64,000 nucleotides of DNA from JAFDZW01 sp964404255 (GTDB lineage: Bacteria > Bacteroidota > Ignavibacteria > Palsa-1295). The stretch covers positions 1-64,000 of the forward strand of contig CAYOJJ010000002.1 of NCBI GenBank assembly GCA_964404255.1. The letters are read 5' to 3'. Below, one piece after another: positions 24,702 through 33,189 of this stretch; within the stretch, counting starts at the first letter, position 1; each line of letters begins with the position of its first letter. The position numbers were made by a program, and so were the translations under genes. The notes beneath the pieces were generated by a model. The model worked only from the letters and a program-made list of their open reading frames with translations, was not told the origin of the DNA and did not search any database.

Positions 24702-25505
24702 TTATTGCTTCGAGGCCGGGACCGAGACTTCATATCCGGAAGTACCGATCATTGCCAGCCCTGAAATAGTCTTAAGTGTTGCAGTCGGGGTACTCGGTTC
24801 AACGATCATACTAACAACATCGGGAGTCACATTAATTGATGAATAATCTATCACGAAGTCCGGTATCTCTTCAGGAAAGAAATCGGTAACAGTACCGGGT
24901 GCGACTTCAAAAAACTTCATTGTTACTTTGAGCTTGCCGTTCTTCTCAACAGAATACGTTGCCCCTGCTTTATCGAGATTAAAGCCAGCGCCGGGTTGCG
25001 GCAGGCGTGCCGTCCAGCGATCGAGTTGGTGCTGATTCTCTTTTAATTGATCGCTCTGAAGCGAATCGGCATTAAATTCCAACGTAGCTTCGCCGGGCAA
25101 GCATACCTCCTTGCACACGAGCCACGAAAGCTTCAACTTGAAATGCTTCGCTGAAGCCGCATCGCTTGGCTTAACCGGAAGTAAGTAGATCACTTCATCT
25201 TCATAGCCATAGGTAGCGACATCGCCGGTGCTAAGTTTATGAGGAGTAGGGAAGCGAAGCTCACCAAGCGTGATACCTTTCGGCTCGACTGCTTCCACGC
25301 TTAATGGCAAACCCGCATCTCCGGGATTCTTCCAGTACGTATGCCAGCCGGGCTCCATCTTCAACCGTATACCCAGTGTAAAAGGCTTTGCTCCCGGCAT
25401 GGTGCCGGTTAGCAAAGAAGCATGAACAATGCTTACTCCTTTATAGACTTGAGCATAAAGTGAAGATGCAATACCCATTACTAAAAGGCACAATAGGAAT
25501 TTCAT
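24702..25505 (-). CDS. Periplasmic DsbD-alpha-like protein (DsbC/DsbD N-terminal domain)
   Basis: A 267-aa exported protein with signal peptide (MKFLLCLLVMGIASSLYAQ). The body matches the N-terminal immunoglobulin-like domain of thiol:disulfide interchange protein DsbD: FTLGIRLKMEPGWHTYWKNPGDAGLPLSVE and the redox pair CKEVC in SWLVCKEVCLPGEATL. Full DsbD also has a membrane part and a thioredoxin domain; both are absent here. It is only 12 bases downstream of leuS and 47 bases upstream of the redoxin. Confidence 0.85.
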   Translation of the reverse strand: MKFLLCLLVMGIASSLYAQVYKGVSIVHASLLTGTMPGAKPFTLGIRLKMEPGWHTYWKNPGDAGLPLSVEAVEPKGITLGELRFPTPHKLSTGDVATYGYEDEVIYLLPVKPSDAASAKHFKLKLSWLVCKEVCLPGEATLEFNADSLQSDQLKENQHQLDRWTARLPQPGAGFNLDKAGATYSVEKNGKLKVTMKFFEVAPGTVTDFFPEEIPDFVIDYSSINVTPDVVSMIVEPSTPTATLKTISGLAMIGTSGYEVSVPASKQ

Positions 25506-25517
25506 GGTGGGATGAAC

Positions 25518-28136
25518 TTAGCCGATAACTACATTCACTAACTTATCCGGCACGACGATCACTTTCCTGACCGCAGAGCCGCCGATATGCTTCTGCACCC
25601 GGTCGCTGGTGGTAGCAAAGTGCTCGAGCTCGTCGCGCGAAAGACCGCGCGGTACTTCCAGCTTATCGCGTACCTTCCCGTTCACTTGTAGTATCAGAGT
25701 GATACTCGTATCGATCGTTTTTGATTCATCGTAGCTCGGGAAAGCTTCGGCGAAGATCGTACCCTTATGGCCGAGACGCTTCCAGATCTCTTCACAAATA
25801 TGCGGGGCGAACGGTGCTGTCAGTTTGATAAGCGTTTCCACTGCTATGCGCGGAGCCGGCTCGCTATCGCCGGACGGCAGCTCATTCAAAAAGATCATCA
25901 TCGCACTGATCGCTGTATTGAGTCTCAAGGCGTCGATGTCTTCGCGTACTTTCTTGATCGTCTGATGCATCAAGCGTTCGAGCGCTTCCGTCAATGCAAT
26001 ATCGGCAACTGTACCGGTCTTGGCTTCGCCTTCATCGTTAGCAACATAGCGCCACAACCGATTCAAAAAGCGATGGACGCCGGCAATGCCTTTGGTATTC
26101 CAGGGGCCGCCCTGCTCGAGCGGTCCGAGGAACATCAGGTACATTCTCAAAGTATCGGCGCCGTATTGCTCGATCACATCATCGGGATTGACCACATTAC
26201 CGAGCGACTTCGACATCTTCACCCCGTTCTCACCAAGCAACAACCCCTGATGAAACAACCGCTTAAACGGCTCGGGATATCCGACGATCGCATAGTCAAA
26301 GAGCACCTTATGCCAGAATCTGGAGTACAATAAATGCGTAACAGCGTGTTCATTTCCGCCTATATACAGGTCCACCGGATTCCAGTACGCATCGCTCTCT
26401 TTCGAGATCGGCGCCGTCTCGCACGTCGGATCGGTATAGCGTAAATAATACCAGCATGAGCCGGCCCATTGTGGCATCGTATTGGTTTCGCGTTTAGCAG
26501 GCTTACCCGTTTCGGGGTCGGTCGTATTCACCCAATCGGTCATTACCGAGAGTGGCGATTCACCGGTGCCGCTCGGGCTGTAACTTTCTACTTCCGGCAA
26601 GACTACCGGCAAAGCGGATTCCGGCAATGCCTTCGCATATTCACCGTCGCCGTCGTTGACGTAAATGATCGGGAAGGGTTCGCCCCAATAACGCTGTCTC
26701 GAAAAGAGCCAGTCGCGCAGTTTAAATTTTATTGCATGTTGGCCGATCTCGCGTTCGACGAACAAAGAAGTGATCTTCTCTTTCGCTTCAGCAGTCGGTA
26801 AGCCGGTGATGAGCCCTGAGTTCACTGCTATGCCAGCTTCGCAGTAGGGCTCCTTTTGCACATCGATCGCTACACCATCGAGCGGTGCAACGACCTGCAT
26901 GATCGGCAATTTAAACGCTGTCGCAAATTCATGGTCGCGCTCGTCATGGCCGGGTACAGCCATGATCGCGCCCGTGCCGTAGCCGCTGAGCACATAATCG
27001 GCGATCCAAATGGGTATAGGCTGCTCGGTAGCCGGATTAATAGCGTACGCGCCGGTAAAAACACCGGTCTTTTCTTTGGTAAGCTCGGTGCGTTCGAGTT
27101 CGCTCTTGGTCGAAGCGGTATGCTTGTATGCTTCGACGGCTTGTTTTTGCTCCGCCGTTGTGATCGCTTCGACGAGCGGGTGCTCGGGTGCGAGTACCAT
27201 ATATGTTGCACCAAAGATCGTATCCGGCCGAGTAGTATAGACTCGTATCTTCCCGTCGTGATCTTTGACCGCAAAATCAACTTCCGCGCCGGTACTCTTA
27301 CCGATCCAGTTGCGCTGCTGCTCCATCGTATGGGCAGGCCAATCGAGCAAATCCAGATCAGCGAGTAACCTATCGGCATAGGCCGTAATGCGCAGCATCC
27401 ATTGGCGCATATTGCGGCGGATGACGGTAAAACCTTTTTCTTCCTGCTCGGCAACTTCCTCGTTGGCGAGTACCGTGCCAAGCTCCGGGCACCAGTTCAC
27501 CGGCGCATCGGAAAGATAAGCAAGGCGAAAGCCGGAAAGCACATCAGCCTTCTGCTTATTCGTAAACTCATGCCACTGCTGCGAGCTAAAGGTCGTAAAG
27601 CCTGAGGGAAGTACTGCCGGGACGAACGACGAACCGTGTCGATCGAAATGCTTGATAAGATCATCGATCGGCTTCGCACTGCCCGTCGTGGTATCGTAAT
27701 ACGAGTTATAGATCTTCAGAAAGATCCACTGCGTCCATTTAAAATACCGGGGGTCGGTCGTATTGATCTCGCGGCTCCAATCGTAGGAATACCCAAGCTC
27801 ATCAAGCTGGCGATGAAAATTCGCCACGTTCTGGACCGTCGTTTCGCGCGGATGCTTTTTATTCTTGACCGCATATTGCTCTGCCGGCAACCCGAAGGCA
27901 TCCCAACCCATCGGATGTAATACGTTATACCCATCCATGCGGCGAAAGCGCGTAACGATATCGCTGGCCGTATATCCGATCGGGTGACCCATGTGCAGGC
28001 CAGTCCCCGAGGGATACGGTAGCATATCCATGACATAGTATTTCGGCTTGCTTGGGTCGGTAACGACCTTCGCCCGCTCATGCTTGCGCCAATCTTCCTG
28101 CCAAAACGATTCTATTTGCTTAAACGGGTATGACAT
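25518..28136 (-). CDS. leuS: Leucyl-tRNA synthetase
   Basis: An 872-aa class I aminoacyl-tRNA synthetase joining leucine to tRNA-Leu. The HIGH-like motif HMGH is in PYPSGTGLHMGHPIGYT at about residues 40-56, and the KMSKS motif in GENGVKMSKSLGNVV. The CP1 editing domain has its conserved threonine-rich region (RVYTTRPDTIFGATY). The length is normal for bacterial LeuRS. AAGG lies directly before the ATG, an unusually close Shine-Dalgarno position. Upstream is a 500-base repeat-filled gap. Confidence 0.97.
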   Translation of the reverse strand: MSYPFKQIESFWQEDWRKHERAKVVTDPSKPKYYVMDMLPYPSGTGLHMGHPIGYTASDIVTRFRRMDGYNVLHPMGWDAFGLPAEQYAVKNKKHPRETTVQNVANFHRQLDELGYSYDWSREINTTDPRYFKWTQWIFLKIYNSYYDTTTGSAKPIDDLIKHFDRHGSSFVPAVLPSGFTTFSSQQWHEFTNKQKADVLSGFRLAYLSDAPVNWCPELGTVLANEEVAEQEEKGFTVIRRNMRQWMLRITAYADRLLADLDLLDWPAHTMEQQRNWIGKSTGAEVDFAVKDHDGKIRVYTTRPDTIFGATYMVLAPEHPLVEAITTAEQKQAVEAYKHTASTKSELERTELTKEKTGVFTGAYAINPATEQPIPIWIADYVLSGYGTGAIMAVPGHDERDHEFATAFKLPIMQVVAPLDGVAIDVQKEPYCEAGIAVNSGLITGLPTAEAKEKITSLFVEREIGQHAIKFKLRDWLFSRQRYWGEPFPIIYVNDGDGEYAKALPESALPVVLPEVESYSPSGTGESPLSVMTDWVNTTDPETGKPAKRETNTMPQWAGSCWYYLRYTDPTCETAPISKESDAYWNPVDLYIGGNEHAVTHLLYSRFWHKVLFDYAIVGYPEPFKRLFHQGLLLGENGVKMSKSLGNVVNPDDVIEQYGADTLRMYLMFLGPLEQGGPWNTKGIAGVHRFLNRLWRYVANDEGEAKTGTVADIALTEALERLMHQTIKKVREDIDALRLNTAISAMMIFLNELPSGDSEPAPRIAVETLIKLTAPFAPHICEEIWKRLGHKGTIFAEAFPSYDESKTIDTSITLILQVNGKVRDKLEVPRGLSRDELEHFATTSDRVQKHIGGSAVRKVIVVPDKLVNVVIG

Positions 28137-28314
28137 CCTTAAAATAAGTACAATAGTAGATACAAAGTATTGTATAGTTAGGGTTTGAGAAGGGGTCTAA
28201 GTTCCCTGGGGGGCTTATAATTGCGGTATTATATGATTTTTAAGTTTTTATGCTTGTGTGATGTGCTGCCATTGAGGGGAAAGGGTATGGGGTTGGGGAC
28301 AGAATATTTAATTT

Positions 28315-28407
28315 GTCATCGCGAGGAGACGAAGGCGACATGGCGATCCAAGGCGCTTCGGTGTAATCGTGAAGGGTCTTGGATTGCCACGCTTCGCTCG
28401 CAATGAC
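28315..28407. repeat. Palindromic intergenic repeat (GTCATCGCGAG type)
   Basis: A 93-bp unit whose ends are inverted copies: GTCATCGCGAG...GGCGATCC on the left and GGATTGCCACG...CTCGCAATGAC on the right. It can fold into one imperfect hairpin. A half-copy in the other orientation lies at about 36213-36252. No ORF. Confidence 0.7.
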
Positions 28408-28497
28408 AATCTTAAAAAGACATTTACTAAACCTGTCATTCGTCTGAACCGTGATTAATGAGATTAAAGGATTGGTAGGATTATTTTCTTAAAAGGG

Positions 28498-28566
28498 CCT
28501 TCACTAAACCTGTCATTCCGAGCGAAGCGAGGAATCCCCTGACGTCCTAACAAATCGTCTTAAGCA
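28498..28566 (+). repeat. Interspersed repeat A, copy 1
   Basis: Copy of a family with core TGTCATTCCGA, then GAGGAATCCCCTGACGTCC, then AATCGTCTTAAG. A C-rich, G-quadruplex-prone tract follows at 28573-28616. Other copies are at 30049, 35125, 36060, 62672, 62902 and 63594. Together with the 93-bp unit and a degenerate GGGATTAAT-type repeat at about 28449-28485, it fills the gap between leuS and arsR. Confidence 0.75.
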
Positions 28567-28625
28567 TCGACCCGCATTTCCCAAACCCCATACCCCAAAC
28601 CCCAGCAAACCCCCTGAAACTATTC

Positions 28626-28641
28626 ATCGTAAGATTACGAT
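28626..28641. promoter_or_regulatory. ArsR-type operator 1
   Basis: Perfect palindrome ATCGTAA-GA-TTACGAT directly upstream of the arsR start (nine bases before it). A related site stands before arsI. The place and the symmetric ATCG half-sites fit an ArsR/SmtB dimer site. Confidence 0.6.
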
Positions 28642-28649
28642 ATATAGGC

Positions 28650-28934
28650 ATGAGCAAAAAGAAGGACGAGCAGCAGCAGGAAGATCTGGCGCTTAAGCTG
28701 AAGGCGCTGGCGCATCCGGCGCGGCTGGAAATTCTTGAGATCCTGAAGAACAAATGCTGCATTTGCGGGGAAATAGTCGATGAACTGCCGCTGGCGCAGG
28801 CAACCGTAAGCCAGCACCTCAAAGTACTAAAAGAGGCCGGCTTTATTATCGGCGAAACCGAAGGGACGAAAGTCTGCTACATGCTCAACCGCATTGCTAT
28901 GGATCGGTTCAAGGAAGCGCTCTCCACCCTCTAA
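28650..28934 (+). CDS. arsR: ArsR/SmtB family metalloregulator
   Basis: A 94-aa winged-helix repressor: LKALAHPARLEILEILKNK, then the recognition helix region LPLAQATVSQHLKVLKEAGFI and a short wing. Three Cys (36, 37 and 39; CCIC) at the start of helix 4 are likely As(III)-binding residues by comparison with the family. The C-terminus is short. It leads the arsI and arsC genes and has a perfect palindrome just before its start, so autoregulation released by arsenite is the likely mode. Confidence 0.9.
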   Translation: MSKKKDEQQQEDLALKLKALAHPARLEILEILKNKCCICGEIVDELPLAQATVSQHLKVLKEAGFIIGETEGTKVCYMLNRIAMDRFKEALSTL

Positions 28935-28952
28935 AAAAATTTATTCGTATTC

Positions 28953-28968
28953 ATCGTAATTTAACGAT
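28953..28968. promoter_or_regulatory. ArsR-type operator 2
   Basis: ATCGTAATTTAACGAT, the same outer half-sites (ATCGT...ACGAT) as operator 1, in the 42-base gap between arsR and arsI. It suggests a second regulated promoter for arsI-arsC. Confidence 0.55.
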
Positions 28969-28976
28969 AAAGAATC

Positions 28977-29441
28977 ATGGAAACAACAATACTCTATCCT
29001 CATATTTCGATCAATGTGTCGGATGTCGCGGCTTCGATCGCTTTTTACAAAGCATTCTTCGGCTCGGAGCCCATCAAAGTACGCGAAGGCTATGCTAAAT
29101 TCGAACTGCAAAACCCGAAGCTGAATTTCACGCTGAACGAGACCTCCAAACCGTTACAGGGCGAGCACATCCTGAATCATCTTGGCTTTCAGGTAGGCTC
29201 TACCGACGATGTGCTGATGATGCGCCTGCGCCTCAAACAAGCCGGCATCACCACCGAGGACGAAATGCAAACCACCTGCTGCTATGCCGTGCAGGATAAG
29301 ATCTGGATCAAAGACCCGAACGGTATCAACTGGGAAGTCTTTGTCGTGCTTTCCGATGCCGATAGTTACCGCAATACCACCGCATCCGGCGGAGCCTGCT
29401 GCACCCCAGAGCTCGTGACGCTTGAAGCAATCAGCGCGTGA
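28977..29441 (+). CDS. arsI: ArsI/CadI family VOC protein (C-As lyase or metal resistance)
   Basis: A 154-aa VOC dioxygenase-like protein. Conserved family points: HISINVSDVAASIAFYKAFFG (His9), NHLGFQ (His68), the vicinal thiols in TTCCYAVQDKIWIKDP (Cys101, Cys102) and WEVF (Glu120). These match the iron ligands (His, His, Glu) and organoarsenical-binding Cys pair reported for ArsI C-As lyase. A second CC pair near the C-terminus is extra. Family members either split the C-As bond of trivalent organoarsenicals or give cadmium resistance (CadI); the arsR-arsC context favours arsenic. Confidence 0.85.
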   Translation: METTILYPHISINVSDVAASIAFYKAFFGSEPIKVREGYAKFELQNPKLNFTLNETSKPLQGEHILNHLGFQVGSTDDVLMMRLRLKQAGITTEDEMQTTCCYAVQDKIWIKDPNGINWEVFVVLSDADSYRNTTASGGACCTPELVTLEAISA

Positions 29442-29468
29442 TCTTCTTTCATCTATTTATTACTACCT

Positions 29469-29909
29469 ATGACTACCCGAATCCTCTTTGTCTGTATTCA
29501 TAACAGCGCTCGCAGCCAGATCGCCGAAGAACTTACCCGCCGCATCTGCCAGGGCATCGAAGTCGAAAGCGCCGGCATAGAACCCGGCGTGCTCAATCCG
29601 CTCGCCATCGAAGTACTGCTCGAAGATGGCATCGATATTCGCGGCAAGCAAACCCGCGACGTCTTCGATGCCTACAAATCCGGCAAGCTCTATTCGCATG
29701 TGATCACCGTCTGCGATGAAACGAGCGCCGAGCGCTGTCCGATCTTTCCCGGCATCACCAAACGCTTGCACTGGAGCTTCAAAGACCCCTCACAATTCAC
29801 CGGCACCTGGGAAGAAAAGCTCGAGCAAACCCGCCAGGTCCGCGACGAGATACGCGAAAAGATCTTCGAGTTCTGCGAAGAACATTGTGAGATCAGCGCC
29901 GGGGTGTAG
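29469..29909 (+). CDS. arsC: Arsenate reductase, low-molecular-weight phosphatase type
   Basis: A 146-aa cytoplasmic enzyme that reduces arsenate to arsenite. The LMW-PTP P-loop CIHNSARS starts at Cys9, and the two further redox Cys are at 82 and 90 (VCDETSAERCP), the pattern of thioredoxin-coupled ArsC as in S. aureus. It ends the arsR-arsI-arsC run. No arsenite pump (ArsB/ACR3) is in the window, so export must be coded elsewhere. Confidence 0.93.
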   Translation: MTTRILFVCIHNSARSQIAEELTRRICQGIEVESAGIEPGVLNPLAIEVLLEDGIDIRGKQTRDVFDAYKSGKLYSHVITVCDETSAERCPIFPGITKRLHWSFKDPSQFTGTWEEKLEQTRQVRDEIREKIFEFCEEHCEISAGV

Positions 29910-29944
29910 GGGCAGGGGTTCGGGGTATGGAAAATACAAATGCA

Positions 29945-30105
29945 TTCAAGGCCTTCACTATGTCTGTCATTTGTCTGAACCGGGATTAATGGGATTTATG
30001 GGATTAGCTGGGATTATATTCTTTTTTCTTCAAGACCTTTACTAAGTCTGTCATTCCGAAACGCAGTGAGGAATTCCCTGACGTCCTAACTAATCGTCTT
30101 AAGCG
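29945..30105 (+). repeat. Composite repeat block (left inverted copy)
   Basis: GGGATTAATGGGATTTATGG-type repeat, TTCTTTTTTCTTCAAGACC spacer, then repeat A (core 30049-30104). The same order appears in inverse orientation at 36060-36213 with only a handful of differences over about 135 bases. Directly upstream (29903-29944) is a G-rich tract. The rest of the 459-base gap holds the 99-bp element below and a C-rich tract at 30270-30315. Confidence 0.75.
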
Positions 30106-30110
30106 TATTT

Positions 30111-30209
30111 GTCTGAACCGGGATTAATGGGATTATCAGGATTTTTGGGATTAGAACGCATTTAAAAATCCAGGTTAATCCCATAAATCCCATTAATCCT
30201 GGTTCAGAC
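30111..30209. repeat. 99-bp inverted-repeat element
   Basis: Ends are inverted copies: GTCTGAACCGGGATTAATGG at 30111 and CCATTAATCCTGGTTCAGAC at about 30190-30209. A single side of the same unit is found at 29973, 34999-35060 and 36141-36189. It has no coding capacity and looks like a small palindromic mobile or REP-type unit. Confidence 0.65.
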
Positions 30210-30349
30210 AATTTACAAATTCAATCCCAATAGAAATTCTTCATGTCCTATTAAATCCTCTTAAGTCTCGACTTGCATTTCCCAAACCCCACACCCTAAC
30301 CCCCGCACCCCCAAACTATCATATTACCCGCGAAAAACTCACTGCTTCG

Positions 30350-30357
30350 TATTTTTG
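30350..30357 (+). promoter_or_regulatory. -7 promoter element TATTTTTG
   Basis: Exact TAnnTTTG match 11 bases before the ATG at 30369; the expected mRNA leader is only about seven bases. Confidence 0.5.
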
Positions 30358-30368
30358 TAGTATTACCA

Positions 30369-31823
30369 ATGATACGATCGTTACTGCTTTTCGTTTTGCT
30401 GCTGGCGCTCCCGGTTCTCGGCCGCTCCCAGGGGATGCCCATCGATAGCCTCACCGATAGGTTTTCCGCTACGTTCTCTAAAGAACTTATCGCTTCGCTG
30501 CGCGAAGTGCTGCCCGTTCGTTTCGATGAACAGCGCGTCTGGGGCCTGGCCGTTGGCGATTTTACCGGCGATTCTATTCCCGATCTTGCGATCTCGCTGT
30601 ATGATCTTAGCTATGCTTCGCGCGACGTCACCGTGCATCTGCTCGTCAATAACGGCCGCACGTTTACCGATGTGCTGAAGAAAAAATATACCTATGTCGA
30701 GACGCCGATCGAAGTCGGGCTTACTATCGAGGATGAAGTTGTAAGCATCCTGCAGAAATTCGACGAATCGCACTGGAAGCAGGAAGGCTTTACGTTTTAT
30801 GCCGGCGATCTGGTCTCGATCGATGAACTCGAGACCCACAAGGAAGATATCCCCGCACTCATGGGCAAGGGCAAAGCGATGGGGCACGACCTCTATCGCA
30901 ACTACGAAACCCTCATGACAAAAGAAGGTTTTTTCTCGACGAAGGATAACCAGACGATGCAGAAATCGCTCTTTTATTCCTTCCCGGCCTATAACCGGCT
31001 GCGTTACGTCTATCCCGGTTATGGCCGCGATATGAGCGATACCAGCTCGCGCTTTATCGTTAAAGGGAATATCTTCCGCCGCGACGCCGCCGATTGCTCC
31101 ATCCACCGCGGCCTCACCGCCTACGATGACGATTACATCTACGTCTCGCTTTCGGTGACCGACGATCAGGTCTGGGGTGGCGATGAAAAGCCGGAAAAGA
31201 ACGACCGCGTTACGCTCTGGTTCGACGCTTTTAACGGCGATAACCGCTACTTCACCAAGCCGAAAAAAGGCACGATCCCGAACTTCCGCACCGAGACCGA
31301 TTCTACTATTTACAGCGTCACCTTCTCATTGCCCGCCGTGCTGAGCCAGGCGCCGAAAGTATCGGTTTCGAGCGCAACGGCGCTCAGCGATCAGCAGCGC
31401 GAAGCCATTAATGAGATTCGCGCCACCGTTACCCGCGATACTTCGAACGGCGTCGTGAGCGGCTATACGCTGCGTGCGCGCATACCGTTTGCCTATCTCG
31501 GCATCGAGAGCAACCCGATCAATACCTACGAGACGCACATGGCCGAAGCGCAGTTCGATGAGAAGAACCCGAAAAAGAAACCGGGCGATATCCTGCTCGA
31601 ACATCTCGATTACCCGACCATCGGCTTTACGGCCGTCGTTAACGATCTTGACGACCCCACGCACCCCGACGAGATCACCCAGCAAGCCACCAGCGATTTC
31701 AAACCCGAAAACCCCTCCACCTTCGGAGAGCTAATCCTAATCCCAACCGGAGCTTTTTACGGCTTTGTGCAACCGACCTACACGAAAGAATTGACGGGAG
31801 AATTATTAGAGGCGGGTTATTAA
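30369..31823 (+). CDS. Exported protein with CBM9-like domain
   Basis: A 484-aa exported protein (signal peptide MIRSLLLFVLLLALPVLGRS). The N-terminal part has an FG-GAP-like segment (AVGDFTGDSIPDLAIS) at about residues 60-75. The C-terminal half reads like a carbohydrate-binding family 9/DOMON-like sugar-binding domain: GLTAYDDDYIYVSLSVTDDQ, DRVTLWFDAFNG, and SGYTLRARIPFAYLGI. It may sense or bind a glycan or a ligand on the cell surface; no catalytic part is seen. It is clearly GC-richer than the following channel genes. Followed by a bidirectional-looking terminator and tRNA-Leu. Confidence 0.75.
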   Translation: MIRSLLLFVLLLALPVLGRSQGMPIDSLTDRFSATFSKELIASLREVLPVRFDEQRVWGLAVGDFTGDSIPDLAISLYDLSYASRDVTVHLLVNNGRTFTDVLKKKYTYVETPIEVGLTIEDEVVSILQKFDESHWKQEGFTFYAGDLVSIDELETHKEDIPALMGKGKAMGHDLYRNYETLMTKEGFFSTKDNQTMQKSLFYSFPAYNRLRYVYPGYGRDMSDTSSRFIVKGNIFRRDAADCSIHRGLTAYDDDYIYVSLSVTDDQVWGGDEKPEKNDRVTLWFDAFNGDNRYFTKPKKGTIPNFRTETDSTIYSVTFSLPAVLSQAPKVSVSSATALSDQQREAINEIRATVTRDTSNGVVSGYTLRARIPFAYLGIESNPINTYETHMAEAQFDEKNPKKKPGDILLEHLDYPTIGFTAVVNDLDDPTHPDEITQQATSDFKPENPSTFGELILIPTGAFYGFVQPTYTKELTGELLEAGY

Positions 31824-31852
31824 GACCAGTATAATTTCAGGACTTTAAAACT

Positions 31853-31880
31853 AAAAAATCCGCCAACGGCGGATTTTTTT
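31853..31880. terminator. Bidirectional terminator
   Basis: AAAAAATCCGCC-AAC-GGCGGATTTTTTT: a perfect GC-rich stem with A tract on one side and T tract on the other. It can end both the plus-strand CBM9 gene and the minus-strand tRNA. Confidence 0.85.
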
Positions 31881-31887
31881 ATTTCGG

Positions 31888-31969
31888 TGCGGGAGGCGGG
31901 ACTTGAACCCGCATGCCTCACGGCGCCACCCCCTCAAGATGGTGCGTCTGCCAATTTCGCCACTCCCGC
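31888..31969 (-). tRNA. tRNA-Leu (anticodon GAG)
   Basis: On the minus strand an 82-nt class II tRNA: acceptor stem GCGGGAG/CTCCCGC, D-loop GGCGAAATTGGCAGACGC, anticodon arm CCATC-TTGAGGG-GGTGG with GAG at the anticodon, a variable arm GGCGCCGTGAGGC, and T-loop GGTTCAAGTCC. The 3' end is followed by CCG, so CCA is added after transcription. It reads CUC/CUU leucine codons. Confidence 0.93.
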
Positions 31970-32066
31970 TTTGGAATGGGACACGCACAACAGGCGACGG
32001 GACGCGGTTGTTCCCGGCCGAGTAACGCGATAATTTACTATTCATAGCGTGCCGAATAATACTCAC

Positions 32067-32074
32067 TATATTTG
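32067..32074 (+). promoter_or_regulatory. -7 promoter element TATATTTG of the GluR0-like gene
   Basis: Exact TAnnTTTG match 23 bases before the ATG at 32098. A TTG in the downstream leader (32089) is not the start: the ATG three codons later begins the signal peptide. Confidence 0.5.
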
Positions 32075-32097
32075 TAAATATATCACTATTGAATATT

Positions 32098-33189
32098 ATG
32101 AGCATCCATCATCACTATCCAAAGTTATTTTTATGTGTGTTTATTTTATTAATTTGCAGCAGCTCTCTGTATGGCTTTTCTGATTCGTTGCAAAATGTTA
32201 CTCTCAGAATTGGTACCAAGCAGATAGCACCATTCGCTATTAAGGATGGAGAGGGACACTGGCGCGGCATCAGCATAGAATTTTGGAAAGAAGTAGCAAC
32301 AGAATTAAATCTCAAGTATGAATTTGTTGAAACTGATTTAAAAGGGATTTTGAACGGTGTAAAAGAAGGTACTCTGAATCTTGGTATTGCTGCTATAAGT
32401 ATAACGCCTGAGCGTGAAAAAATACTGGATTTTAGCCATCCTTATTTTACAAGTGGTCTAGGGATTGCTGTTGCGACGAATGGCGGTGGGTCCATATTAA
32501 AGGTATTGACTAGATATATAAACTCCGACTTTTTACTGCTTATCCTTATTTTGGGAGTGCTCACATTGATAATGGGTACACTGGTATGGCTATTAGAACG
32601 TAATCGGAATTCGGATCAATTTGGCGGAAATTGGCGCAAAGGGATTGTTTCAGGTATTTGGTGGTCGGCCGTTACGTTGACAACTGTAGGATACGGAGAT
32701 AAAACGCCTTCAACAGTAGCTGGTCGCCTCGTGGCATTGTTATGGATGTTCAGTGCAATAGTATTAGTGTCGATATTTACAGCATCGATTACATCTTCTT
32801 TAACTGTCACCGAGTTAGAATCTTCAATCCGTGGGCCTGAGGATTTAGTAGCCGTTAGAGTTGTAACTGTTGCAGGGGCTACCAGTGAAAAATACTTAAA
32901 AGATCATCAACTGGTTTATCATACAGTTCAAACAGCAGCGGAGGGTTTGCGTGAAGTAGCAACTTCGAAAAGTGATGCCATGGTTTATGATGCACCAGTT
33001 CTTCAGTACTTGTGCAAAACAGATTATAATAACAAACTTTCAGTGTTGCCAAATGTATTTGAAAAACAGTACTATGGTATAGTGCTACCTCAAAATACAT
33101 ACCTTAGAAAACAAATTAACCAGGCAATATTGAAATTGTTGGATCAATCTGAAAGTAGAGAGATTTTTAGCCGTTACTTAGGAAAATAA
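32098..33189 (+). CDS. GluR0-like ionotropic glutamate receptor, K+-selective channel
   Basis: A 363-aa protein with the layout of prokaryotic ionotropic glutamate receptors (GluR0): signal peptide (residues 1-24), a first ligand-binding lobe (about 30-125), TM1 (145-165), a pore loop, TM2 (210-235) and a second ligand lobe (236-363). The selectivity filter is canonical for K+: LTTVGYGDKTP (residues 194-204). After TM2 stands SIFTASITSSLTV, matching the SYTANLAAF gating motif of eukaryotic receptors. Ligand-site residues are conserved: Arg106 in ITPEREKILDFSHPY and Asp298 in AMVYDAP. An amino acid ligand is likely by analogy. It ends exactly where the convergent channel gene ends (TAA then TCA), with no base between. 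Its base composition is distinctly AT-rich. Confidence 0.9.
   Translation: MSIHHHYPKLFLCVFILLICSSSLYGFSDSLQNVTLRIGTKQIAPFAIKDGEGHWRGISIEFWKEVATELNLKYEFVETDLKGILNGVKEGTLNLGIAAISITPEREKILDFSHPYFTSGLGIAVATNGGGSILKVLTRYINSDFLLLILILGVLTLIMGTLVWLLERNRNSDQFGGNWRKGIVSGIWWSAVTLTTVGYGDKTPSTVAGRLVALLWMFSAIVLVSIFTASITSSLTVTELESSIRGPEDLVAVRVVTVAGATSEKYLKDHQLVYHTVQTAAEGLREVATSKSDAMVYDAPVLQYLCKTDYNNKLSVLPNVFEKQYYGIVLPQNTYLRKQINQAILKLLDQSESREIFSRYLGK

Noticed and set aside
26870..28081. Several long open frames within leuS on both strands
   Set aside because: Shadows of the LeuRS frame, which is fully conserved; their products are rich in Arg/Ser with no motif.
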